Positions 19,494-28,190 of a stretch of 64,000 nt of DNA are shown piece after piece (positions within the stretch are counted from its first letter, which is position 1; each line of letters begins with the position of its first letter). This DNA comes from Bacteroidota bacterium (GTDB taxonomy: Bacteria; Bacteroidota; Bacteroidia; Bacteroidales; FEN-979). Position numbers and translations under genes: made by a program. The stretch is taken from contig JAPLDH010000050.1 in NCBI GenBank assembly GCA_026391355.1, positions 32,005-96,004 of the forward strand, read 5' to 3'. The notes beneath the pieces were generated by a model, which ran no database searches, was not told the DNA's origin, and saw nothing but the letters and a program-made list of their open reading frames with translations.

Positions 19494-19970
19494 ATGATTC
19501 GTATCGGTTTTGGCTTCGACACCCATAAACTGGAATCCGGAAGGAATTTCTGGCTCGGAGGAATTTGCATTCCCCACGTCAAAGGCGCTGTGGGACATTC
19601 TGATGCTGATGTCCTGATCCATGCCATCTGTGATGCTTTGCTGGGGGCAGCCGGATTACGCGACATCGGATTTCACTTTCCAGATACTTCACCTGAATTC
19701 AAAGGGATCGACAGCAAAATACTCCTCCACAGGACCCACGACCTGGTAAAATCCAAATCCTATGTAATTCAGAATATCGATTCAACAATTGTTCTACAAA
19801 ATCCTAAAATCAGCGCTTATATCCCTGAAATGATCGCTTCACTTTCTGCTGTATTGGAAACCGGGGCAGACCAGATCTCCATTAAGGCCAAAACCAGCGA
19901 AAAGCTTGGCTTCATAGGCCGGGAAGAGGGGGTATCGGTGTATGCTGTTGTCCTGCTTGAAAAGGCCTAG
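19494..19970 (+). CDS. ispF: 2-C-methyl-D-erythritol 2,4-cyclodiphosphate synthase
   Basis: Of 158 residues, the normal IspF length. Metal ligands are visible: Asp9 and His11 in FGFDTHKL, and His43 in the DVLIHAICDALLGA block, preceded by the GHSDAD motif. KTSEKLGFIGREEG near the end is also conserved. It forms the cyclic diphosphate in the MEP isoprenoid pathway, probably as a trimer in the cytoplasm. It is flanked on both sides by repeat-rich gaps, so it is probably its own transcription unit. It links to uppS in this window through isoprenoid supply only in a general way. Confidence 0.95.
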   Translation: MIRIGFGFDTHKLESGRNFWLGGICIPHVKGAVGHSDADVLIHAICDALLGAAGLRDIGFHFPDTSPEFKGIDSKILLHRTHDLVKSKSYVIQNIDSTIVLQNPKISAYIPEMIASLSAVLETGADQISIKAKTSEKLGFIGREEGVSVYAVVLLEKA

Positions 19971-19974
19971 GATA

Positions 19975-20052
19975 AATGGTCATTAAGTCATTGGTCATTG
20001 GTCATTGGGTCATTAGGTCATCAGGAACTGCAAACTGGGAACTGCAAACATT
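19975..20052. repeat. Intergenic short-word repeats (ispF-rpsF)
   Basis: A run of GGTCATT / AGTCATT-like units (about 19977-20020) is followed by GAACTGCAAACTGGGAACTG-type 7-mers (20022-20049), the reverse complement of the words found after porV. The block ends before the rpsF promoter. Confidence 0.7.
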
Positions 20053-20086
20053 GTCACGCGTTACTTTTAAATATCTTAGAATTCCC

Positions 20087-20117
20087 TTTGTTATCTCAAC
20101 CCTTTTTCTTAATTTTG
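20087..20117 (+). promoter_or_regulatory. Promoter of the rpsF-rpsR-rplI operon
   Basis: TTTG at 20087-20090, a 19-base spacer and TAATTTTG at 20110-20117 match the Bacteroidota consensus (TTTG, 19-21 bases, TAnnTTTG) on both elements. The predicted transcript begins near 20124, leaving a leader of about 48 bases before the rpsF ATG. It is the best promoter match I found in the window. Confidence 0.75.
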
Positions 20118-20171
20118 TCGTCCCATTTTTGGGATGATGTATAAATATATTAATAATTAAAAATCACACAG

Positions 20172-20525
20172 ATGTTGCGACAGTATGAAACCGTTTTCAT
20201 TATGACTCCCGTTTTGTCTGATGAACAGATGAAGGAAACGGTAGACAGATACCAGAAGTATCTTGTCAGCAAGGGCGCTGAAATTGTTTACGAGGACAAT
20301 TGGGGTTTACGTAAGCTTACCTATCCGATCCAGAAAAAATCGACAGGCTTCTATCATTTGGTTGAATTTAAAGCCGAGCCGGAAATTATCAAAGATTGGG
20401 AGATCATGTTTAAGAGGGATGAAAAAATCCTTCGTTTTCTCACCGTCGCTTTGGAAAAACACGCCATAACTTACAATGAGAAGAAGCGTAATAAAGCCAA
20501 AGCAGAGAAAGTAAAAGAAGAATAA
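20172..20525 (+). CDS. rpsF: 30S ribosomal protein S6
   Basis: Of 117 residues. Begins [21 protein letters not shown], the usual S6 start, with the conserved [12 protein letters not shown] segment in the middle and a lysine-rich charged tail. S6 binds S18 on the central domain of 16S rRNA. First gene of a conserved S6-S18-L9 operon with its own promoter upstream. A short CCC/GGG hairpin at 20123-20134 lies in the leader but is too small to call an autoregulatory element. Confidence 0.97.
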   Translation: MLRQYETVFIMTPVLSDEQMKETVDRYQKYLVSKGAEIVYEDNWGLRKLTYPIQKKSTGFYHLVEFKAEPEIIKDWEIMFKRDEKILRFLTVALEKHAITYNEKKRNKAKAEKVKEE

Positions 20526-20552
20526 CCCTGATTTTCAATTAAACAAAAAAAA

Positions 20553-20822
20553 ATGGCACAACAACAAGGAGAAATAAAGTATCTGACCCCGATCGCGGTA
20601 GATACCAAAAAGAAAAAATATTGCCGCTTCAAGAAAAGTGGTATTAAATACATCGACTATAAAGACGCTGACTTCCTGCTGAAATTTGTGAATGAGCAGG
20701 GGAAGATCCTTCCAAGAAGAATTACCGGTACTTCCACAAAATACCAGCGCAAAGTTTCACAGGCAGTTAAACGGGCACGACATCTTGCATTACTGCCCTA
20801 TGTAGCAGATTTGTTAAAATAG
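20553..20822 (+). CDS. rpsR: 30S ribosomal protein S18
   Basis: Of 89 residues with the S18 signature: [17 protein letters not shown], then [29 protein letters not shown]. It forms a heterodimer with S6 in the small subunit. The cysteine in KYCRF corresponds to the position often discussed for zinc binding in S18, but a full zinc set is not present. The gap to rpsF is 27 bases and to rplI 9 bases, consistent with one transcript. Confidence 0.97.
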   Translation: MAQQQGEIKYLTPIAVDTKKKKYCRFKKSGIKYIDYKDADFLLKFVNEQGKILPRRITGTSTKYQRKVSQAVKRARHLALLPYVADLLK

Positions 20823-20831
20823 GGAGAAACT

Positions 20832-21281
20832 ATGGAAATCATTTTAAAACAAGATGTTCCCAACCTGGGATACGCAAACGAAAAGATCAATGTCAAGCCG
20901 GGTTATGCACGTAATTTTCTGATCCCGAAAGGAATCGCAATTCTGGCTACAGAAACCAATAAAAAAATATTGGCAGAGAACCTGAAACAGAAGGCACATA
21001 AGGAAGAAAAAGTAAGGACCCAAGCCGATGCACTTGCAAAACAACTGAAGAACATTACCGTAAAGATTGGCGCAAAAGCAGCAGAATCAGGAAAGATCTT
21101 CGGTTCAGTAAATGCCATCCAGATCGCACAGGCTTTAAAAGACCAGTTCAACTTTGAGATCGACCGCAAAAGAATCCATGTCGACCATGAACATATTAAA
21201 GAACTTGGTACCTATAAAGCAAAGATCAATCTCCACAAGGAGATTAACGTAGAGATCAACTTCGAGGTCTTTGGGGAATAA
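20832..21281 (+). CDS. rplI: 50S ribosomal protein L9
   Basis: Of 149 residues. The N terminus MEIILKQDVPNLGYANEKIN and VKPGYARNFLIPKGIA is the L9 signature, followed by a charged helical linker (about residues 45-75) and a C-terminal RNA-binding domain with GKIFGSVNAIQIA. L9 binds domain V of 23S rRNA and helps keep reading frame. Last ribosomal gene of the operon; the next gene starts 14 bases downstream on the same strand. Confidence 0.97.
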   Translation: MEIILKQDVPNLGYANEKINVKPGYARNFLIPKGIAILATETNKKILAENLKQKAHKEEKVRTQADALAKQLKNITVKIGAKAAESGKIFGSVNAIQIAQALKDQFNFEIDRKRIHVDHEHIKELGTYKAKINLHKEINVEINFEVFGE

Positions 21282-21295
21282 CCGTTTTCAATCTC

Positions 21296-22102
21296 ATGCT
21301 TTCGAATGCTCAGGTTAAATTTATAACCTCACTGCAGGTTAAAAAATACCGTGAACTCCATAGCAGGTTCATTGCGGAAGGATCTAAGCTTGTGCTGGAT
21401 TTCCTTGGAAGCGCTTATCATGTGGATACTATATATGCCATTCCTGAATGGATGCGGGAAAACCAGACTTTACTTGCTACCTTACAGCCAAACCTTCAGG
21501 AAGTTACACCATCAGAACTCAGCCGGATCACTGGACTTGCGACTTCAAGCCCTGTACTTGCAATCGTAAAGATCCCGGATATATCTGACAATACGGTAAA
21601 TGTCAACAAAGGACTGACGCTCGTCCTTGATGATATCCGTGATCCCGGGAACCTGGGAACCATCATCCGCATTGCCGACTGGTTTGGGATCAGAAGGATT
21701 ATCTGTTCTGAAACCACTGTCGATCTTTATAATCCGAAAGTTGTCCAGGGAACCATGGGGTCGATTGCCCGGGTTTCTGTCAAATATCTTCCACTGGTCT
21801 CTTTTCTCTCTTCTATTCCGGCGGATCTGCCCGTTTACGGCACATTCCTGAAGGGTGAAAATATATACAAATGCAACCTTCAACCCGATGCGATCGTCAT
21901 TATCGGAAATGAATCGTACGGAATTTCTGATGACGTTGCCCTGTTCGTAACGCAACGGATATTCATCCCCGGAAATCATACACTTGATCCATCTTCCTCC
22001 TCCGCCGAATCACTGAATGCTGCGGTTGCGACTGCAATTGTTTGCTCCGAGTTCAGAAGAAATTTGCTTTCCCCACCCACCGGGAGGTTGACTAATATGT
22101 AA
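21296..22102 (+). CDS. SpoU/TrmH-family RNA 2'-O-methyltransferase
   Basis: Of 268 residues with the two-part structure of SpoU enzymes. An N-terminal substrate-binding region (KYRELHSRFIAEG, residues about 19-31) is followed by the knotted SPOUT domain containing motif 1 (LDDIRDPGNLGTIIRIADWFG), motif 2 (VQGTMGSIARV) and motif 3 (IVIIGNESYGIS, then LNAAVATAIV). It would methylate a ribose of rRNA or tRNA using S-adenosylmethionine. The exact target is not deducible; 23S rRNA is common for this subgroup. Placement after the ribosomal operon suits an rRNA modification role. The stop is followed by a repeat-containing gap. Confidence 0.9.
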   Translation: MLSNAQVKFITSLQVKKYRELHSRFIAEGSKLVLDFLGSAYHVDTIYAIPEWMRENQTLLATLQPNLQEVTPSELSRITGLATSSPVLAIVKIPDISDNTVNVNKGLTLVLDDIRDPGNLGTIIRIADWFGIRRIICSETTVDLYNPKVVQGTMGSIARVSVKYLPLVSFLSSIPADLPVYGTFLKGENIYKCNLQPDAIVIIGNESYGISDDVALFVTQRIFIPGNHTLDPSSSSAESLNAAVATAIVCSEFRRNLLSPPTGRLTNM

Positions 22103-22119
22103 ACAAAAGATTTTTTCTC

Positions 22120-22193
22120 GCTGATTTTCGCAAATTTTGCACTGATTTACGGAAATTAAATTATCTGATAATCAATTATTTGCGAAAATCAGC
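22120..22193. repeat. 16-bp inverted repeat in the gap before the Plug gene
   Basis: GCTGATTTTCGCAAAT (22120-22135) recurs as its perfect reverse complement at 22178-22193, separated by 42 bases. The interior and the following bases (GATTTACGG, GGATCATCGGCGTTCATCTGCG) contain related words. It could act as a terminator-like or attenuating structure, but the loop is long and there is no T-run. Confidence 0.7.
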
Positions 22194-22313
22194 GGATCAT
22201 CGGCGTTCATCTGCGAGACATAAAAGCAAACTTTTTAGTCGACCCCGTGAAGTTCAAATTAAGGTTTCATTCCCGAATTCGTCATTCCCTGATTCGTCAA
22301 TACCTTAAATCCT

Positions 22314-22321
22314 TACTTTTG
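22314..22321 (+). promoter_or_regulatory. Promoter -7 element of the T9SS Plug gene
   Basis: TACTTTTG matches TAnnTTTG, 18 bases before the GTG at 22340. A transcript would begin near 22328, which favours that GTG over the one at 22247 as the start codon. Confidence 0.6.
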
Positions 22322-22339
22322 TTATGCCAATTTTTCCCC

Positions 22340-23644
22340 GTGAAAAAACCAAAACCAACATTCTTATTCTTCCTCTGCATCTTTGTATATGTTTTTATCT
22401 CCGCAGGAGATGTCACTGCACAATCAACCTCGGATGATGTTGTCAACAACGATATTGTTTACAAACCCTTCATAAAAACCGTTCTGCTTTTCAAGGAGGG
22501 GTTTGAGATGTCGGCACCTGTCATACTCCTGAATTCTGAAGAAAAGCTGCACCTCTCGTTTGATGATATGGATTCTGACCTGAAGCGTTACAGATATACC
22601 ATTATCCATTGTGATGCAGACTGGAATACCTCGGTTGACCTCATGCAATCAGATTATATCAATGGCTTCACGGATGATGAAGTCGGGACATTTGAATATT
22701 CATATAACACAACTGCTCATTACACCCACTTTACCCTTCTTTTTCCGAACCCGGATATGCAGCCCCGGCTATCGGGTAATTATTTGCTGAAGGTTTTTAT
22801 TGATGATCAGCGGGATATTGCTTTTACCCGGAGATTCAGGGTTTATGAAAAGAGCGGGGCCGGGGTTACCGGGGAGGTTCGCCAGTCATCGGCCATCCTT
22901 GAAAAATTCACCAGGCAGGAGGTTGATTTTACCATCCACATGAACGGGATGAGGGTTTCGGATCCTGTACGGGAATTCAGGGTCATGATCACGCAGAATG
23001 ACAGGCAGGATAATGCATTGAGGAACATAAAACCGAAATTTACCAGGGGAAATGAACTCGACTTCATGTATGATGAAACAAATACTTTTAACGGTGGGAA
23101 TGAGTTTCGTTCTTTTGATATCAAGAGCCTGGTATATCAAACCGAAAGGATCAGGAAGATCGCCTATGACTCAGCCGGGTATGAGGTTTACCTTCTCGAT
23201 GACCAGAAAAGGCCCCGGAAAAATTATGTGAGCGACAAGGAGATCAACGGACGGAAGCTTATCAGGAATGAGGAACTTGCAAAAAACAGTGATATTGAAG
23301 CGGATTATGCCTGGGTGCATTTCTTCCTCGTTTCCGATCCGCTTTTGGATAACAATGAGGTTTATATCCTCGGGGCGCTGACCGACTGGCAGCTTGACAA
23401 TGGAAGCAAAATGAGATATGATCCTGTAAGGAAGGGATATGAAAAACAGTTATACCTGAAACAGGGATATTATAATTATATCTATGTGATCAAAGATCCC
23501 GGAACAGGAAAATTTGATGAAACCCCGGTTGAAGGGAACCACTGGGAAACCGAAAATGTGTATACAATCTGGGTCTATTACAGGGAAACCGGAGGTTTGT
23601 ATGACCGGCTAATTGCCTTACAGAACCTGAATTCCAACCATTAG
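22340..23644 (+). CDS. T9SS Plug protein (DUF5103 family)
   Basis: About 434 residues. The N terminus is a signal peptide (FLFFLCIFVYVFISAGDVTAQ region, cut here as two parts), followed by an all-beta protein with the family blocks YRYTIIHCDADW, QSDYINGFTDDE, FPNPDMQPRLSGNY and NDRQDNALRNIKP, and a C-terminal domain with ALTDWQLD and YYNYIYV. This is the DUF5103/T9SS plug family; Plug closes the periplasmic face of the giant SprA channel when cargo is absent (known from Flavobacterium). The GTG start at 22340 is supported by a promoter element and by the signal peptide; the frame is open further upstream to a GTG at 22247. It converges on tamL, and the two stop codons overlap by four bases. 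Confidence 0.87.
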   Translation: MKKPKPTFLFFLCIFVYVFISAGDVTAQSTSDDVVNNDIVYKPFIKTVLLFKEGFEMSAPVILLNSEEKLHLSFDDMDSDLKRYRYTIIHCDADWNTSVDLMQSDYINGFTDDEVGTFEYSYNTTAHYTHFTLLFPNPDMQPRLSGNYLLKVFIDDQRDIAFTRRFRVYEKSGAGVTGEVRQSSAILEKFTRQEVDFTIHMNGMRVSDPVREFRVMITQNDRQDNALRNIKPKFTRGNELDFMYDETNTFNGGNEFRSFDIKSLVYQTERIRKIAYDSAGYEVYLLDDQKRPRKNYVSDKEINGRKLIRNEELAKNSDIEADYAWVHFFLVSDPLLDNNEVYILGALTDWQLDNGSKMRYDPVRKGYEKQLYLKQGYYNYIYVIKDPGTGKFDETPVEGNHWETENVYTIWVYYRETGGLYDRLIALQNLNSNH

Positions 23645-25989
23645 AACGGGTAACCTATCCCGAAATTCCACATAATATCGGACAGATTCAGTTGGGTCAG
23701 GTACCAATGACCATAATTGGCATAATAAGGCACCCTTATGGGAACTGCAGGGTCGAGCCGGAAGATGAAGTAGTCGAAATCGAGACGTACCCCAATGCCG
23801 AGATCAATAGCCACTTGTGACAAAACAGTTTTTGGGTCGAATTTTCCTCCCGGGAAGTCGGTTGCGCTTTGTCGCATCCAGACATTACCCATGTCAAGAA
23901 ACACGGCGCTTTTAATCCATTTATAAACCGGGAAACGAAGTTCGATATTCCCCTGAAGCTGCAGATCACCACTCTGGTCATAAGTGGAGGGAAGAGTGTC
24001 ATTGTGATAAGCACCCGGACCCAATGTTCCCAGTTTCCAACCCCTGATATCGTTTGAGCCCCCGGCAAAGAAAGCTTTTTCAAAAGGAAGTACATTCGAA
24101 TTTCCGTAAGGGAAGCCGATACCACCATAGAATCGCAAAACAAGCGTTTGCTTGCTGTTGAACAGATGATAATACCTTAGATCCAGGTCAGGGCGGACAA
24201 ACTGTGCATACTGAATATTGAACAGGGTATAATTCCCATTTGCATTTTTCGGGGATTTTAATAATTCATTAACCCCATATATGAGGTTTCCACCGGTTTC
24301 AAAATTCGAGCGGATATAAAAGAAGTTCTGAATAGTGTTTACCATCTGGTTGCTGAAGGTGATCGAGTATTTCAGTCCAGCCACAAGATGGTCTGTATAT
24401 TGGTTTTTGTACCTTTTGTCGGAAAGTTTGTTTAGTTGCGCCGAGAAGGCGGAATCGACCACAGCCTTGACAAAGATGATCTCCATCGGATTGAGGATAT
24501 GCCTGATCTGGTTATTTTGAGTCCAGGTATATCCAAACGCGACATTGGAAATACTGCGGCTATATTCCGTACGTTGCTGGAAATCAAAGCCGATGTTGAT
24601 CACTGTTTTTGGTTTAAAGCTTTTGGGAAGCTTCCATTGACGGATCGGGATCAGGAATTGCGGTAATGTAAGGCTTACATTACCACCGAGTTCAAGGGTA
24701 TTGAAGAATTGATTATGGTTGGCAGAACCGATCGTTCCCTGTGCCTGTGCTGCAGCATTAAGGCTTAGTTTCAGGAACTGAGCGCCATGAAAGATATTCC
24801 GGGTCGAATACGAAAAGTTGGCCTGGAGCCCAAGGGAACCGGCTGAATTGGTTACATCAGGACTTACCATAAAAGACTGGACCGAAGCAAGGGCAAGCTG
24901 AACATGACAATCGAGCAGGTTCTCATGATTAGGGCCGTTCCCGGGTACCTCATGGAGTTGAATGGAGATGTATTTGAATACATTCAGACTTGACAATTGA
25001 GAGTATGTCTGATTGATATCAAGGAGATTGTAATATGAACCATTCCTGATAAAGATGCCCTGGGCTATTGTAGCAGGATGGATCTTCATTTTATTCACGT
25101 ACAGGAAATAATAGGTATTGGGAATGGTATCCGCACCGGAAACCTGGTAACTTAGTTTCAGGGTATCATAAACTACTGTATCCGACTGAAGAAGATCAAA
25201 ATCAGGATGGATAAATATTTTATTGATCAGGAAACGTTTATGTGGTAATTCAACCATCACCCCAAAATTCTCAATGGATGGAACCACCACATTGATGATC
25301 TGAAGTGAAATATTAACCTGGTGAGCGTCGAGAGAACTGTCGATACGGTACTTAATAAAAGCAGTCGAGAACTTATAAAATCCTTGGTTCATGAGCGAAT
25401 TGGTAATCCTTGATCTTTCATTGTCAAGGATATATGAGTCATATGGCGCACCTCTTTTTATCAATGATTTCGATGTATCCTGAAAAACAAAATGTGCAAG
25501 TTGTGTATCCGGGATGGAATAAACGAAATCATGAATCAGGTAGAGTTTCGAGGTTTCAACGAGATAGTACACTTTTGCCTTCTTCTTATGGTATACTACA
25601 GAATCTCTGATATTGGAATGAAAGTATCCCTTGTTGTTCAGGTAAAGCTTCATTTGTTTTAATGAGATCGTGGTCAGGTTAGTATCCAGGATAACAGGAG
25701 GAGTACCGGCTTTTAGTCGCATCCATGTCTTGAACTTGCTGTCTTTCCCCTGATTGCCATAATTATAACAGGCAATATTGGTGCGGAAAAGGCCAAAAAG
25801 TTTGGAATTTGGCGTTTGCTGGATATAACCGCTCAGCTCATCGGAAGAAACCTGCCGGTTATTGATTTTGATCTTGTTTTTGGTCAGCAGGTATTCATTG
25901 GCAGGAAAGTGTTTCGTAACATTACAGCCGCCCAGGAAAAGGAGCAAAACAAGAGGCAGGAGATATTTTGTAAAATCTTTCGGCTTCAA
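23641..25989 (-). CDS. tamL: TamL: lipoprotein BamA/TamA-like outer-membrane protein
   Basis: About 782 residues. The signal peptide ends in FLGGC, so it is a lipoprotein (Cys22 from the chosen start). POTRA-like repeats fill about residues 30-360, then a 16-strand barrel of the BamA superfamily ends in YPF. The loop motif FAGGSNDIRGW is the conserved lid-lock-type sequence of the family. TamL is the Bacteroidota lipidated relative of TamA, working with a TamB-like protein in outer-membrane assembly. No ATG exists near the start: TTG at 25989 or TTG at 26010 are the options. The promoter-like element at 26018-26025 would make the second almost leaderless, so I prefer the first. Confidence 0.88.
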   Translation of the reverse strand: MKPKDFTKYLLPLVLLLFLGGCNVTKHFPANEYLLTKNKIKINNRQVSSDELSGYIQQTPNSKLFGLFRTNIACYNYGNQGKDSKFKTWMRLKAGTPPVILDTNLTTISLKQMKLYLNNKGYFHSNIRDSVVYHKKKAKVYYLVETSKLYLIHDFVYSIPDTQLAHFVFQDTSKSLIKRGAPYDSYILDNERSRITNSLMNQGFYKFSTAFIKYRIDSSLDAHQVNISLQIINVVVPSIENFGVMVELPHKRFLINKIFIHPDFDLLQSDTVVYDTLKLSYQVSGADTIPNTYYFLYVNKMKIHPATIAQGIFIRNGSYYNLLDINQTYSQLSSLNVFKYISIQLHEVPGNGPNHENLLDCHVQLALASVQSFMVSPDVTNSAGSLGLQANFSYSTRNIFHGAQFLKLSLNAAAQAQGTIGSANHNQFFNTLELGGNVSLTLPQFLIPIRQWKLPKSFKPKTVINIGFDFQQRTEYSRSISNVAFGYTWTQNNQIRHILNPMEIIFVKAVVDSAFSAQLNKLSDKRYKNQYTDHLVAGLKYSITFSNQMVNTIQNFFYIRSNFETGGNLIYGVNELLKSPKNANGNYTLFNIQYAQFVRPDLDLRYYHLFNSKQTLVLRFYGGIGFPYGNSNVLPFEKAFFAGGSNDIRGWKLGTLGPGAYHNDTLPSTYDQSGDLQLQGNIELRFPVYKWIKSAVFLDMGNVWMRQSATDFPGGKFDPKTVLSQVAIDLGIGVRLDFDYFIFRLDPAVPIRVPYYANYGHWYLTQLNLSDIMWNFGIGYPF

Positions 25990-26017
25990 TGACGCAAACT
26001 TAAAGGACAAACCCCTG

Positions 26018-26025
26018 CAAAAATA
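26018..26025 (-). promoter_or_regulatory. Promoter -7 element of tamL
   Basis: Minus-strand TATTTTTG matches TAnnTTTG and lies 28 bases before the TTG at 25989. Confidence 0.5.
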
Positions 26026-26188
26026 GTGATAAAAAACAAAAGGAGAGATTTTAACAATGTGCCATCTTATTTACTTAATATACTGAGTAAATTACAGACC
26101 TCCTGACCCGGCGGCAAATTAAAATGTCGCCCTTGTAGTATATGGCCGGTTCCTCCCCATTGATCCATTATTGGGCAAGATACGCATT

Positions 26189-26959
26189 TCATTCTGCTGA
26201 TTTTTTCTGATCAGTTCCTTGCCTATAAAGACCTTTAGCAACCAATGATAGTTTGTCCTGACACTTCTTGCAAAACCACTTGCCTTCGGTGTCTATCTTA
26301 TCACCATAATCATCAGCTTCCATTAAACAACCTACTATAGAGCAATGATCTAAACCAAAATTATGTCCTAACTCATGCAGAACTGTCTTTGTCAACCTGT
26401 CTTGCAATACTGTCTGATTTGTTGATTCATCGGATAAGCGATAAGTAGATACTACACATACATCTCCCGGCATATAACCCATCCCAAATATCCCCCAATC
26501 AGAGTACTTTCCCTTCTTTGTTGAAATATCTTTATTTGTTAAACCTACAATATAATTTACAGTGCTAGTTCTCACTGTTTCCAAATAGTCCAACAAGCTG
26601 TCTGCAATATATCTTTCCCTGTGACTGTTATAAGCAGATTCAGGCAGAGATTGATAGGCTAATCTAATACATCTTACATTATAGAATGATTCAATCTCTT
26701 CCTTTTCATTGTTAAGAAGGTTTGTATCAAAGTCACCGAAAGGAAGTAACCCAATAATCAATTTTCTGGTAGTATCTTTTATTGTTGCCTTTGGTGATTT
26801 TGAGATTGCAATTTTCGTTTGTTTTTTATCTGGTGTCCAGAAGTTGCAGGAATTAAAACTGGAAATGACTACTGTCAATATGAGAACAAGGAGGCCATTG
26901 GAAGTCCAACATAGTTTCCTATGGTGGAATGATTTTACTTTTTCACTTATACAAGGCAT
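26189..26959 (-). CDS. Archaemetzincin-like zinc metalloprotease with N-terminal anchor
   Basis: About 256 residues. Its core is the archaemetzincin (AmzA) motif: HELGHNFGLDHC with His195, His199 and His205 as zinc ligands and Glu196 as the catalytic base, then further cysteines in GCLM and FCKKC, forming the family's second zinc site. The conserved Met follows in CLMEADD. Family members are usually about 180 residues and cytoplasmic. This one adds about 60 residues with a hydrophobic segment (GLLVLILTVVISSF, about residues 20-35), so it is probably exported or membrane-anchored. A lipobox is not convincing. Start: ATG at 26959 puts the hydrophobic segment in signal position; an in-frame ATG at 27058 adds 33 residues. 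Substrates are unknown. Confidence 0.85.
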   Translation of the reverse strand: MPCISEKVKSFHHRKLCWTSNGLLVLILTVVISSFNSCNFWTPDKKQTKIAISKSPKATIKDTTRKLIIGLLPFGDFDTNLLNNEKEEIESFYNVRCIRLAYQSLPESAYNSHRERYIADSLLDYLETVRTSTVNYIVGLTNKDISTKKGKYSDWGIFGMGYMPGDVCVVSTYRLSDESTNQTVLQDRLTKTVLHELGHNFGLDHCSIVGCLMEADDYGDKIDTEGKWFCKKCQDKLSLVAKGLYRQGTDQKKSAE

Positions 26960-27077
26960 AGGCTGATAGTTGTCGAGGATAAAGATAGCCAGAAAATCCA
27001 TATCATTGATCAATTTTAATCGTCGGTAGGATCGACCGGAATATGCACTAACTTGCATAGATCTAATTAATATTCCT

Positions 27078-27380
27078 ATGCAATCAAATGAAAATACTGA
27101 AAGTCTGATTCAATTTTGTCAGGAAAATCAACGAGTTTGTCCAATGCCAATATATTGGAATGATCTCTGGGGAAAGCTAAAAAATAGAAAACGTGTGGGA
27201 AATGGATGGGAACCATCTGCTCCTTTAATATTAGCGGGGTGGTGGGAAGCATCCGATTTATCAAAACGATTAAGACTTATAGATCATATTAAATGGGCTG
27301 AAAAACAAGGTCAACTGGAAGAAATATCAAATTTTCTCAAGAGCCTTAAAGAAGAAGAATGGTATCATTTTGGAGGTTAG
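27078..27380 (+). CDS. Small tryptophan-rich conserved protein of unknown function
   Basis: One hundred residues, soluble, with no signal peptide. It contains YWNDLWGKLKN, GNGWEPSAPLILAGWW and IDHIKWAEKQGQLEEISNFL. I recognise the pattern (W..LW..LK, GWEP..PLIL..W, HI.WA...G.L) as a conserved hypothetical family found beside many unrelated genes, but I know no function. It is transcribed divergently from the archaemetzincin gene, with 118 bases between the chosen starts, so a shared control region is possible. Codon use looks ordinary for the window. Confidence 0.65.
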   Translation: MQSNENTESLIQFCQENQRVCPMPIYWNDLWGKLKNRKRVGNGWEPSAPLILAGWWEASDLSKRLRLIDHIKWAEKQGQLEEISNFLKSLKEEEWYHFGG

Positions 27381-27416
27381 ATGCGTGATTACATTTGATG
27401 TGCAAACTGTTTTTAA

Positions 27417-27602
27417 AATAAATTAACAGAACAATCAAATAAGTACTTTTCCTCGTGGAAACAACAACATTCGTTCTTAACAGGAAAAAATTCCCAGGAA
27501 AAATTAAGGATAAGGTTGACGGAAGCACTTATATTATTGGGCAATTACCATATAACATACACTGACTTGGAAAATTTGGTAATAAAAAAGTATAAAGCCT
27601 AA
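27417..27602 (+). pseudogene. Probable C-terminal gene fragment
   Basis: A frame open for 61 codons after a stop, with no ATG, GTG or TTG near its beginning. The translation looks protein-like: it includes NKYFSSWKQQHSFLTG, LRIRLTEALILLGNYH and TDLENLVIKKYKA before the stop at 27600. The even amino-acid mix suggests coding origin, but without a start it is more likely a remnant than a gene. No family recognised. Confidence 0.35.
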
Positions 27603-27868
27603 GCTGAATCTCGATATTTGACAGCGTTGTCCGTGGTTATTCATCTTTAAGTCATCGGTTGGCGCTGTATAAAATGGAACGAAAAGGAAAAAATAAGGGG
27701 CTGGTAGGGCACCAAATGGGATAATCGGAAATGAGCCAGCAATAATTCGTATAGGCACTGTCTATAAAACATTTGCGGGAGTGCTTATATTCAGTGACTT
27801 AAAATTGGCTTGAATTTCAGCATTCTGTTTTTTCTTCCTAACTTGCAGGTGAATTAACCCCTTCGGAT
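27603..27868. other. Gene-free stretch with no recognised element
   Basis: I see no convincing gene, terminator or strong promoter here. The minus strand is open over part of it (27534-27758), but the composition of that frame is poor and its end runs through the fragment at 27417-27602. Together with that fragment it makes about 490 bases without an intact gene. Confidence 0.5.
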
Positions 27869-28177
27869 ATGAAAACCTTTATTGCCGAAACCCTGATAAA
27901 AATAGCCCTTGCTGTCCTTTTACTCCTATGCCTTTTTCATATGCCCTATGGCTATTACCAACTCTTCAGGTACATTGCTGTGGTGGGATTTGCAATTCTT
28001 GCTTACTATGAATATGAGCGTAAGAATATTCCGATGGTGATCGTGTTTGTAGGCTTGATTATCTTGTTTCAGCCGCTCACCAAGTTTGCGTTGGGCAGGC
28101 AGGTTTGGAACATTATTGATGTGGTTGTAGCGGTGGGGTTGGTCGTGACGCTGTTTACGCATAAACGTAAAAGATAA
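27869..28177 (+). CDS. Small membrane protein, DUF6804-like
   Basis: One hundred and two residues with about four hydrophobic segments (roughly residues 8-22, 30-44, 53-68 and 80-96), separated by short charged turns such as YYEYERKNIP. The blocks FHMPYGYYQLFRY and FQPLTKFALGRQVWNIIDV resemble the DUF6804 family of short membrane proteins, seen often near nucleases and other accessory genes. It ends in a basic tail HKRKR. Function unknown. It lies between gene fragments in an accessory-type region. Confidence 0.7.
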   Translation: MKTFIAETLIKIALAVLLLLCLFHMPYGYYQLFRYIAVVGFAILAYYEYERKNIPMVIVFVGLIILFQPLTKFALGRQVWNIIDVVVAVGLVVTLFTHKRKR

Positions 28178-28190
28178 TGATAAATTAAAA

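Noticed and set aside
20118..20171. S6:S18-binding leader element before rpsF
   Set aside because: Only a 3-base-pair CCC/GGG hairpin is visible, too small for the known leader motif.
27534..27758. Minus-strand frame of 74 codons in the 27.5-27.8 kb gap
   Set aside because: Rich in Phe, Pro and Ile without a plausible domain, and it overlaps a more protein-like fragment on the other strand.
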